NCBI GenBank assembly: GCA_043736395.1
Contig: JAYTCQ010000353.1
Coordinates: 1 to 5,841, forward strand
DNA from: JAFDVL01 sp043736395
Lineage (GTDB): Bacteria; Acidobacteriota; Blastocatellia; RBC074
DNA: 5,841 nucleotides
Direction of reading: 5' to 3'
A program made the translations under genes and the position numbers. Positions 1 to 5,841 of this stretch are shown one piece after another. The notes under the pieces are model-generated. The model had not been told where the DNA came from. It made no database searches and saw nothing but the letters and a program-made list of their open reading frames with translations. The stretch's first letter is position 1; each line of letters starts with the position of its first letter.

Positions 1-2489
1 TTAAGATTAATTACGGCATGGCAGAAATCCCGCAGTGCAGCATTCGCGGGATTTTCAGCTTTATTTTTTTCGTACCCTGCCGCCTGCATTCGAATAAAAT
101 TCGTAGCCCATTCCAATTCCTTCAGGCTAGGCTTGCGGTTCAGGGCAATTTGAAAAGTGCGAGTAATTTGCTTCGCGTAATCAGCTCCGGCTTCAGCCAC
201 TACTCGCTCGGCTAAAAATCTTGATTGTTCTAACACAAATTCATTATTCATCAACGCAAGTGCTTGCGGCGATACCGTCGAAGTTGAGCGATTCGGCGCG
301 GAAACCACTGTCACAGGACAATCGAAAACTTCGATCAACGGCAGCGGTACAGATCGCTTCACAAAAATATAAACACTCCGACGATTCGTTTCATTATCGT
401 CTTTGGCATCCAATGGCCAACGTGGACGAGAGCCTGTGTTGATGATGTCAGCGTCAATGTGCGGGTAAATTCCAGGACCAAACATTTTTGGATTTAATTT
501 GTTGCTCACCGCCAAAATTGAATCGCGAATAATTTCAGCTTCAAGGCGATGCGGATTCATCCGCCACAACAAACGATTTTCGGAATCCTTGACAATAGCT
601 GCATCATTGCCCTGACTGGATTGTTTGTAAGTATTCGAAGTCAGAATCAACTTATGCATCTGCTTCCAGCTCCAGCCACGACTAACGAATTCTGTCGCCA
701 GCCAATCCAATAATTCAGGATGCGTCGGATGATCTCCGGTGGCTCCGAAATCACTCATGGTTCTGACGATGCCGGAACCAAAATGATATTTCCAAATGCG
801 GTTCACGGCGACGCGTGCCGTCAATGGATTTTCAGGGCTTGCAATCACTTCTGCCAATTGCAGACGACGATTGACGGGCTGTAAATCTTTGCCATCATTG
901 AGTATTGTCGGGACTCCGGGCTGAACCTCTTCGCCCTTCGACCGCCAGTTTCCGCGCAAGTAAAGAAACGTTTTGCCAGCGTCCGCTTTGTCCGTCAAAC
1001 CCATCGCGGAAGCGTACGGCGCAGGGCGTTTTTTATTGACTGTGTCAATGTCTTTCAGCATCGCTTTGCGGAGAGCAAGACGTTCAGGAGAAAGCTTTTC
1101 TTCAATATCTTCCGCCTGAATATTCACTTCTTTTCGTAATCGCTTGTCTGTCTCAGCACGAAATTGTTCTTTGGTTAATTCGCCAAAACCACTGGATTTT
1201 TCAGCTAAACCCACGTGAAAATCAATTTTCTCATTAATCAATTCTTCACGAATCGGCTTTTCAAAAGCTGCTAATTTCGCTTTGAAAGGTTTCACTTCTT
1301 CGTCAATCACTTTGTTCGCGGCTTTGTGTGCGGCGATTTCCGCCTCTGTCGCCAAAGGTTTTTCCGCATTCGTTGAAGAGTTAAAAACCGCGATCATTCG
1401 ATAGTAATCCTTGGTTGGAATTGGATCGTATTTGTGATCGTGGCAGCGTGCACAACCAACCGTTAAGCCCATAAACACAGTCGAAGTCGCCGATACCATG
1501 TCGTCCATTTCATCACTGCGCGATTCTTCGTTCGCGACGTTATCAACAGTCGGACCACTGCGACAAAATCCGGTCGGAATTAATGACTCCACGCTGTTGG
1601 GATTCATCAAATCTGCTGCCAATTGCTCAACAATAAATTTATTGAAAGGCTTATCTTCATTGAACGATTTGATCACATAGTCGCGGTAACGCCACGCATG
1701 CGGACGATCATAATCGAACTCATATCCGCCGCTGTCGGCATACCTCGCTAAATCCAACCAATGCCGCCCCCAGCGTTCGCCGTAATGTTCAGACGCCAGC
1801 AATTTATCAATAACTTTTTCATATGCGAGCTTCGAAGGATTTTTTAGAAATGCATCCATCTCTTCCGGCGTTGGAGGAAGTCCGATCAAATCGAAATACA
1901 CACGACGCAGCAGGGTACGCGGATCAGCCGCCGGTGAAGGATTTAATCCGTTCGCTTCGAGCTTGTTCAGCACAAACGCATCAATTTCGTTGCGTACCCA
2001 TTTTTTATTTTTGAAGGCCGGAGCAACCGGACGAACCGGCTTCACAAACGACCACCAGGCACGGTCTTTGGCTGTGATCGAATACCCCGGTTTTCGGATT
2101 GGAGCACCCTCGGCAACAGCCATCGCCGCGACTGGTTTCATCGCATTAATCCATTCCGAAATCGTAGCAATTTCCGCATCAGAAATTTTCCCGCCCATCG
2201 GCATCGCCGGTTCTTCTTTGTGGGTGATGAGCTTTATCAACAGGCTTTCATTCGCATTGCCTGGGACGATGCTGGCTCCGCGCGTACCGCCTTTCATCGT
2301 CGCCGCTTCCGTACGCAAATCCAAACCTGAACGTTGCATTTTTGCGCCGTGGCACATCACACAATTCGCTTCAAAAATTGGCTGTACTTTTTTGGCAAAA
2401 ATGTCGTCAGAAGTTTGCCTGGCCGCAAAAGCGATCATCGCAATAAATCCAATGATGAGAAATGATTTGCTAAGATTTTGAATTTTCAT
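1..2489 (-). CDS. Exported PSC1-DUF1549-DUF1553 cytochrome c-like protein, 3' end cut by window edge
   Basis: The frame is open without a stop from the ATG at 2489 to base 3, giving 829 residues. Residues 1-23 form a signal peptide (K2, hydrophobic 10-23, likely cleavage after AFA at 22). A planctomycete-type cytochrome c domain spans about 28-115, with haem motif CVMCH at 43-47 and a probable Met ligand in AMPMGG (M96 or M98). DUF1549 covers about 165-370, with GERWGRHWLDLARYADS at 237-253 and a second CxxCH, CARCHDHKYDP, at 346-356. A charged, probably helical linker (about 371-480) follows. DUF1553 runs from about 540, with family signatures GATGDHPTHPELLDWLA (582-598), LTSNTYKQ (616-623), NRLLWRMNPHRLEAE (638-650 region) and TVSPQALALMNNEF (738-751). 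The visible end, FCHAVINL, is normally followed by a short NEF-type tail, so the gene is nearly complete. Biochemical function is unknown; an exported redox or polymer-degradation role is conjecture. No Shine-Dalgarno lies at normal distance, because a repeat arm occupies the leader. Identity of the family is secure. Confidence 0.95.
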   Translation of the reverse strand, partial: MKIQNLSKSFLIIGFIAMIAFAARQTSDDIFAKKVQPIFEANCVMCHGAKMQRSGLDLRTEAATMKGGTRGASIVPGNANESLLIKLITHKEEPAMPMGGKISDAEIATISEWINAMKPVAAMAVAEGAPIRKPGYSITAKDRAWWSFVKPVRPVAPAFKNKKWVRNEIDAFVLNKLEANGLNPSPAADPRTLLRRVYFDLIGLPPTPEEMDAFLKNPSKLAYEKVIDKLLASEHYGERWGRHWLDLARYADSGGYEFDYDRPHAWRYRDYVIKSFNEDKPFNKFIVEQLAADLMNPNSVESLIPTGFCRSGPTVDNVANEESRSDEMDDMVSATSTVFMGLTVGCARCHDHKYDPIPTKDYYRMIAVFNSSTNAEKPLATEAEIAAHKAANKVIDEEVKPFKAKLAAFEKPIREELINEKIDFHVGLAEKSSGFGELTKEQFRAETDKRLRKEVNIQAEDIEEKLSPERLALRKAMLKDIDTVNKKRPAPYASAMGLTDKADAGKTFLYLRGNWRSKGEEVQPGVPTILNDGKDLQPVNRRLQLAEVIASPENPLTARVAVNRIWKYHFGSGIVRTMSDFGATGDHPTHPELLDWLATEFVSRGWSWKQMHKLILTSNTYKQSSQGNDAAIVKDSENRLLWRMNPHRLEAEIIRDSILAVSNKLNPKMFGPGIYPHIDADIINTGSRPRWPLDAKDDNETNRRSVYIFVKRSVPLPLIEVFDCPVTVVSAPNRSTSTVSPQALALMNNEFVLEQSRFLAERVVAEAGADYAKQITRTFQIALNRKPSLKELEWATNFIRMQAAGYEKNKAENPANAALRDFCHAVINL

Positions 2490-2492
2490 AAA

Positions 2493-2627
2493 AAGGTACG
2501 ATAGGCGTCCCCGCCTGTCGAGCGTCCATCAGGTGTCGCCTGTTGAAGATTGATTACTTTCGTCATTAGGTTCTGGCAAAATAATTTTTATCGTAAAGCG
2601 GACAGGCGGGGACGCCTATCCTACCTT
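2493..2627. repeat. REPIN-like inverted repeat element A
   Basis: Two 27-base arms, 2493-2519 and 2601-2627, are inverted copies with a single mismatch (2499 against 2621), separated by 81 bases. Each arm carries its own small hairpin: AGGCG, four-base loop, CGCCT at 2503-2516 and the counterpart at 2604-2617. The right arm contributes the last two bases of the SDR stop codon and the left arm stops three bases before the next ATG, so the element fills the spacer. Paired palindromic units in inverted orientation are the arrangement of bacterial REP doublets (BIME/REPIN). No transposase is present, and membership in a genome-wide family is inferred, not seen. It could also fold in the mRNA as a large stem between the two genes. 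Confidence 0.75.
2531..2546. repeat. Decayed third copy of the element A palindrome core
   Basis: AGGTGTCGCCTGTTGA aligns with AGGCGTCCCCGCCTGTCGA of the left arm (2503-2521) if three C residues of the loop are deleted and two C-to-T changes are allowed. It lies in the same orientation as the left arm, 28 bases further right, inside the loop of the element. It may be an eroded repeat unit; the short length leaves chance similarity possible. Confidence 0.4.
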
Positions 2628-3384
2628 AAAAAGTCAATTGTCCACCATCCACAACCAACGCGTGTCCGGTCACGAACGATGCATCATCCGATGCTAAAAA
2701 TGCCACGACGGACGCGACTTCATCAGGCGTCCCAAATCGCATCATCGGAATTTTTTCTTTCAGATAATTTTCTTTCATCACTGGATCGGCATCAAGTACT
2801 GCCATTGAAAGTTTTGTTTGAATTAATCCGGGTGCGGCAGCGTTCACGCGAATGCCGTGAGGTGCCAGTTCAATCGCCGCGGTCATCGTCATTCCAACGA
2901 CTCCGAATTTCGAAGCATTATATGCAATCAGCCCCGATTCACCTACAATTCCGTTCGTCGAAGCCATATTTACGATACTGCCTTTGATGTGATGTTTGAC
3001 CATCAATCGCGCCACGACTTGCGTACACAAATGGACGCCTTTCAAATTCACGCTAATCGTCGCATCCCAGTTTTCATCAGTGGTTTCCATCAACGGAGCG
3101 AACGGCGCGATTCCTGCGATATTGCAGAGCACGTCAATCCGCCCGAATCTCAGCTGAACTTTATTTGCCAGCGCTTCGACTTGAGTGCGGACACCAACAT
3201 CGCACTGATAGGATTCCGCTTCTCCGCCGTTGCCGATAATTTCTGAAGCGACTAATTCTGCGTCTTTCAGCTTAATATCTGCTACCGAGACCGATGCGCC
3301 TTCACGAGCCAGCCGCAAAGCTGTCGCTCGTCCAATTTCACCGCCACCACCTGTCACGATTGCTACTTTGTCTGAAAATCTCAT
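2626..3384 (-). CDS. Short-chain dehydrogenase/reductase, classical SDR
   Basis: This 252-residue protein has the length and motifs of a classical SDR: a cytosolic, Rossmann-fold NAD(P)-dependent oxidoreductase. Visible elements are the nucleotide-binding loop TGGGGEIG (11-18), D36 at the end of the second strand (favouring NAD over NADP), D62 in CDV, NIAG (88-91), and the catalytic tetrad N113, S142, Y155 and K159 (YNASK). PG follows at 185-186, with the C-terminal VVDGG at 244-248. There is no signal peptide. The sixth position of the TGxxxGxG loop is Glu (E16) rather than the usual Gly, which is odd. The closest general resemblance is to FabG/glucose-dehydrogenase-like SDRs; substrate cannot be read from sequence. 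The start is supported by AAGGA ten bases upstream. It lies 182 bases downstream of the PQQ dehydrogenase and 136 bases upstream of the DUF1549 gene on the same strand, each gap holding a repeat element. It may use alcohol or aldehyde products of the neighbour, but that is speculation. Confidence 0.95.
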   Translation of the reverse strand: MRFSDKVAIVTGGGGEIGRATALRLAREGASVSVADIKLKDAELVASEIIGNGGEAESYQCDVGVRTQVEALANKVQLRFGRIDVLCNIAGIAPFAPLMETTDENWDATISVNLKGVHLCTQVVARLMVKHHIKGSIVNMASTNGIVGESGLIAYNASKFGVVGMTMTAAIELAPHGIRVNAAAPGLIQTKLSMAVLDADPVMKENYLKEKIPMMRFGTPDEVASVVAFLASDDASFVTGHALVVDGGQLTF

Positions 3385-3394
3385 GAGAAAAATT

Positions 3395-3399
3395 TCCTT
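3395..3399 (-). promoter_or_regulatory. Shine-Dalgarno site of the SDR gene
   Basis: On the minus strand AAGGA lies ten bases before the ATG at 3384. It supports this start, which also places the first beta strand (KVAIVTG) at the expected distance from the N terminus. Confidence 0.7.
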
Positions 3400-3439
3400 G
3401 AACAGGAATCAGAAATGACAGTTTCTTCGATTCAAGAAT

Positions 3440-3451
3440 GTATTGCAATAC
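3440..3451. promoter_or_regulatory. Perfect 12-base palindrome upstream of the SDR gene, possible operator
   Basis: GTATTGCAATAC is a perfect palindrome 55 to 67 bases upstream of the SDR start codon, in the part of the spacer not covered by the repeat. Position and symmetry would suit a dimeric repressor site. No regulator gene is in the window, and about one 12-base palindrome is expected by chance in a sequence of this length, so this is weak evidence. Confidence 0.25.
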
Positions 3452-3464
3452 TGGAAATAACAAG

Positions 3465-3561
3465 GGGAACTCCTGCATCCCCCGGGCGAGCCACACAAGG
3501 TTAAGTTTCCATCGCAGCTAATTTGTTCGCCAAGGCTCGCCCGCAGGATGTGGGCGTTCCC
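3465..3561. repeat. Imperfect inverted repeat element B downstream of the PQQ dehydrogenase
   Basis: Arms 3465-3492 and 3534-3561 (28 bases each) are inverted copies matching at 23 positions, with a perfect inner block GGGCGAGCC / GGCTCGCCC and a 41-base loop. The right arm has its own internal hairpin, CGCCC at 3538-3542 against GGGCG at 3552-3556; the left arm has lost this. The element starts five bases past the dehydrogenase stop codon. Its sequence is different from element A, but its plan is the same: two inverted GC-rich units placed against the stop of the upstream gene. It could act as a 3' mRNA stabiliser or weak terminator; no U-tract follows, so a standard intrinsic terminator is not supported. 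Confidence 0.65.
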
Positions 3562-3566
3562 AATCA

Positions 3567-5657
3567 CTATTTCCCTGCCAAAATATCAGCTCTGCGCTTC
3601 AATAAATACGCCCGAATTGCGGCTGAATCTTCTTTACTGATATGTTTTCCAAATCCTGGCATGCCACGATCTTCGAGCGATCCGTCCAAAACAATTTCAT
3701 CGAACATTTTGAAAATAGCGGGATTAGAAGTCGGCAACATCGGAGTCAACCCGCCACCACCCACAGCTCCTGCTCCGTGACAAACGGCGCAGTACATCGC
3801 AAAATCTGTATTCCCTTTTGCTATCACTTCTGCTGAAGCATTCGATTCAATTGCGGGCACAGCCGCCATCGGAATTTTCGGCAGCGGCATCAGTTCCTGC
3901 TTCGCATTCAACGCAAACGTCAACACGCGTCCGACGTTCACTGTATTTAATTCTGGGATGTAAGAATATCCGCCCGTTAACGGAAACGCTCCTCCCCAGC
4001 CTGACATCACAGTGATGTATTGTACACCGTCAATCTGGTACGTCACAGGCGGTGCGATGATTCCGATGCCAACATTTACTTCCCATAATTTTTCGCCTTT
4101 GTCTGCACTGTACGCCACAAATCTTCCGTCCGAAGTTCCTTGAAAAACCAGATTCCCGGCAGTGGTCAATGTCCCGCCATTCCACATCATTTTGTAAGGT
4201 ACTCGCCATGCTTCTTTTTGTTTTATAGGGTCCCACGCCAGCAAATGTCCGGGCGGAATCATTTTCGGATCAGGAACATCTTTTAGCACCGGCCCGAAAT
4301 CTACGCCTAAATTCCACCATCCGGCGCGGGCTTTGAACTTCGGATCAGGTGAATAAAAACCGGGAATATCCTGAGCGGGAATGTAGACCAAACCCGTCAT
4401 TGGATTGAATGACATTGGTTGCCAATTATGCGCGCCGAGCGGTCCCGGTTTATGCAAAGAATAATTCGTTTTGTAACGCGCTTCAGGAATTTCTATTGGA
4501 CGACCTGTTTTTTTATCTATGCCTTTTGCCCAACTAATTTCGGCAAATGCTTCGGCCGAAATCAACTGACCGGTCGCACGATCCAGCACATAAAAAAATC
4601 CATTCTTCGGAGCCTGCATCAATACTTTTCTGACGCGCCCGCCGATTTTTAAATCTGCCAAAATGATGTGCTGCGTCGCTGTATAATCCCACGTATCCCC
4701 CGGCGTAGTTTGATAATGCCAGACGTATGCTCCGGTCTCAGGACGCAGCGCAACAATCGAAGAAAGATACAAATTATCGCCGCCTTTCGGACTGCGAATT
4801 TGTTGATTCCATGGTGAACCGTTGCCCGTCCCAACATACAACAAATTCAACCCCGGATCGTACGCCATCGAATCCCACACCGTACCGCCACCGCCTAATT
4901 TCCACCATTCGCCGTCCCAGGTTTTTGCGGCACGTTCCATCGCTTTTGATTCAAAACCTTTCGCCGGATCGCCGGGAACCACATAAAATCTCCAGCTCTG
5001 TTTTCCGGTTTCCGCATCGTACGCCGTGATGTAACCGCGTACGCCGTATTCACCGCCGCCATTGCCAATCAACACTTTTCCTTTCACCACGCGCGGCGCC
5101 CCTGTGATCGTATAGGATTGCGTTTGATCCACTGTGACAACATTCCAAACCACTTTGCCAGTGGCGGCGTCCAGCGCGATCAAACGTCCGTCAAGAGTAC
5201 CGACAAAAACCTTTCCTTTGTATAAAGCTACGCCACGATTGACGACATCACAGCAGGCTTTGGCACCGAATTTTTTCGGAACTTCAGGATCATATTTCCA
5301 AATCTGTTTTCCGGTTCGCGCATCCAGCGCATAGACCACGCTCCAACTGCCAGTCGTATACATCACGCCATTAGCAATAATCGGCGATGCCTCCAATCCA
5401 CGCATCGTATTCGTATCGTACGCCCACGCTAGCCCCAGCTGTTGCACGCTTTTGTCATTGATTTTATTAAGCGTACTAAACCGCGTTTCAGCGTAATTTC
5501 TCCCGTGCGTCAACCATTCGCCCTGCCGTGCATCAGCGGAGCGCAAGGCGCTATCATCAATGGTTTTGCTGGCTGGTTTCTGCGCGATTAGTGATGAGGA
5601 AGCGATGAGCAAAACTAAAAGTATTGTTGCCAAAGAAATTTGGGTTGGATGTTTCAT
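3567..5657 (-). CDS. PQQ-dependent quinohemoprotein alcohol dehydrogenase (type II)
   Basis: This 696-residue periplasmic enzyme is expected to oxidise primary or secondary alcohols with pyrroloquinoline quinone and pass electrons through its own haem c to the respiratory chain. Residues 1-25 are a signal peptide (K2, hydrophobic 8-24, likely cleavage LIA|Q). The eight-bladed PQQ propeller spans about 40-585, with repeated tryptophan-docking motifs such as ALDARTGKQIW (110-120), ALDAATGKVVW (161-171) and AYDAETGKQSW (212-222). Family residues visible are E90 (GLEASP), the vicinal disulfide C135-C136, T185 (TITGAP), Ca ligand E203 (GGGEYGVRGY), W261, Ca ligand N279 (GTGNGSPWN), catalytic D324 (GDTWDYTATQ), PQQ-contacting K351 (APKNGFFYVLDR) and N411-W412. 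The C-terminal cytochrome c domain (about 605-696) has CAVCH at 623-627 and axial Met M666 in RGMPGFG. Residue +2 from D324 is Thr, not Asp, so a calcium rather than lanthanide enzyme is expected. Length is normal for quinohemoprotein ethanol dehydrogenases. The exact alcohol is unknown. No PQQ biosynthesis gene is in the window. Confidence 0.95.
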   Translation of the reverse strand: MKHPTQISLATILLVLLIASSSLIAQKPASKTIDDSALRSADARQGEWLTHGRNYAETRFSTLNKINDKSVQQLGLAWAYDTNTMRGLEASPIIANGVMYTTGSWSVVYALDARTGKQIWKYDPEVPKKFGAKACCDVVNRGVALYKGKVFVGTLDGRLIALDAATGKVVWNVVTVDQTQSYTITGAPRVVKGKVLIGNGGGEYGVRGYITAYDAETGKQSWRFYVVPGDPAKGFESKAMERAAKTWDGEWWKLGGGGTVWDSMAYDPGLNLLYVGTGNGSPWNQQIRSPKGGDNLYLSSIVALRPETGAYVWHYQTTPGDTWDYTATQHIILADLKIGGRVRKVLMQAPKNGFFYVLDRATGQLISAEAFAEISWAKGIDKKTGRPIEIPEARYKTNYSLHKPGPLGAHNWQPMSFNPMTGLVYIPAQDIPGFYSPDPKFKARAGWWNLGVDFGPVLKDVPDPKMIPPGHLLAWDPIKQKEAWRVPYKMMWNGGTLTTAGNLVFQGTSDGRFVAYSADKGEKLWEVNVGIGIIAPPVTYQIDGVQYITVMSGWGGAFPLTGGYSYIPELNTVNVGRVLTFALNAKQELMPLPKIPMAAVPAIESNASAEVIAKGNTDFAMYCAVCHGAGAVGGGGLTPMLPTSNPAIFKMFDEIVLDGSLEDRGMPGFGKHISKEDSAAIRAYLLKRRADILAGK

Positions 5658-5667
5658 TGTCCGGGCA

Positions 5668-5672
5668 CTCCT
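5668..5672 (-). promoter_or_regulatory. Shine-Dalgarno site of the PQQ dehydrogenase gene
   Basis: AGGAG on the minus strand lies ten bases before the ATG at 5657. It fixes the start at the beginning of a well-formed signal peptide. Confidence 0.75.
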
Positions 5673-5686
5673 GACATGTATTGAAA

Positions 5687-5714
5687 TCTATATTGTTTGT
5701 TTGTACGAAGTCGA
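5687..5714 (-). promoter_or_regulatory. Weak sigma-70-like promoter candidate for the PQQ dehydrogenase
   Basis: Reading the minus strand, TCGACT (5714-5709) and TATAGA (5692-5687) are separated by 16 bases and match four positions each of the standard -35 and -10 hexamers. They would place a transcription start a little over 20 bases before the start codon. The surrounding sequence is AT-rich and such matches arise by chance, so this is only a candidate. Confidence 0.25.
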
Positions 5715-5841
5715 AGATTATTAACAGGGATACAGAAAAATCGCTGCTAACATTACGAAGCTCAGGATAAGGGAAAATTCGAATTGTGCAAAGAGTCCAG
5801 AGCAGCAAAGACTGGAGCGCGAGCGAAGCAGATGAAACGCG

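Noticed and set aside
1963..2481. Plus-strand open frame of 172 codons
   Set aside because: It lies wholly antisense to the DUF1549 gene, whose minus-strand frame encodes clear family motifs; the plus-strand product shows no recognisable domain.
2493..2627. CRISPR array or insertion sequence
   Set aside because: There are only two inverted arms plus one decayed unit, no regular direct repeats with spacers, no transposase and no visible target duplication.
2550..2987. Plus-strand open frame of 145 codons, and another at 2857-3246
   Set aside because: Both are antisense to the SDR gene, with basic low-complexity products and no recognisable domain.
3465..3566. Intrinsic terminator after the PQQ dehydrogenase
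   Set aside because: The hairpin potential is present but no U-tract follows on the minus strand and the loop is long; it is better described as an inverted repeat element.
5557..5808. Minus-strand open frame of 83 codons overlapping the start of the PQQ dehydrogenase
   Set aside because: It is in a different frame, overlaps the signal peptide region of a secure gene, and has no recognisable motif.
5832..5841. Possible plus-strand start ATGAAACGCG at the right edge, which would be a divergent gene
   Set aside because: Only ten bases are visible and the nearest GGAG is 14 bases away, too far for a convincing ribosome-binding site.

Overview
The window holds three genes, all on the minus strand. 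Reading in the direction of transcription (right to left) they are: an exported PQQ-dependent quinohemoprotein alcohol dehydrogenase (5657 to 3567), a cytosolic short-chain dehydrogenase/reductase (3384 to 2626), and a large exported protein with planctomycete-type cytochrome c, DUF1549 and DUF1553 domains (2489 to beyond base 1). The last gene is open at the left edge; 829 codons are visible and, judged by the usual end of the family, only a handful are missing.

The PSC1-DUF1549-DUF1553 architecture is typical of Planctomycetota, Verrucomicrobiota and Acidobacteriota. Base composition is roughly balanced. Together with a type II quinohemoprotein dehydrogenase and GC-rich palindromic repeats in otherwise AT-leaning spacers, this suggests an Acidobacteriota (Blastocatellia-like) or related soil or water bacterium. 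The phylum is an inference; there is no rRNA or other phylogenetic marker here.

Layout. Bases 5658-5841 are non-coding and hold a Shine-Dalgarno site and a weak promoter candidate for the dehydrogenase; I see no supported gene in 5715-5841. The 182-base spacer 3385-3566 holds an imperfect inverted repeat (3465-3561) starting five bases past the dehydrogenase stop, a 12-base perfect palindrome (3440-3451), and the SDR Shine-Dalgarno. The 136-base spacer 2490-2625 is almost entirely a second, different inverted-repeat element (2493-2627) that reaches into the SDR stop codon on one side and to three bases from the next start codon on the other, with a decayed third copy inside its loop.

Functionally, the first gene is expected to oxidise alcohols in the periplasm and pass electrons through its own haem c. 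The SDR would carry out NAD-linked redox of an unidentified alcohol/ketone pair in the cytoplasm. The third protein is a probable exported c-type cytochrome of unknown role. A shared pathway is possible but not shown: the gaps and repeats between genes argue against assuming one tight operon. The protein-coding content is ordinary for these phyla. The most interesting things in the window are the two REPIN-like elements and an unusual Glu in the SDR nucleotide-binding loop. I do not see evidence for a new defence, mobile or RNA system.
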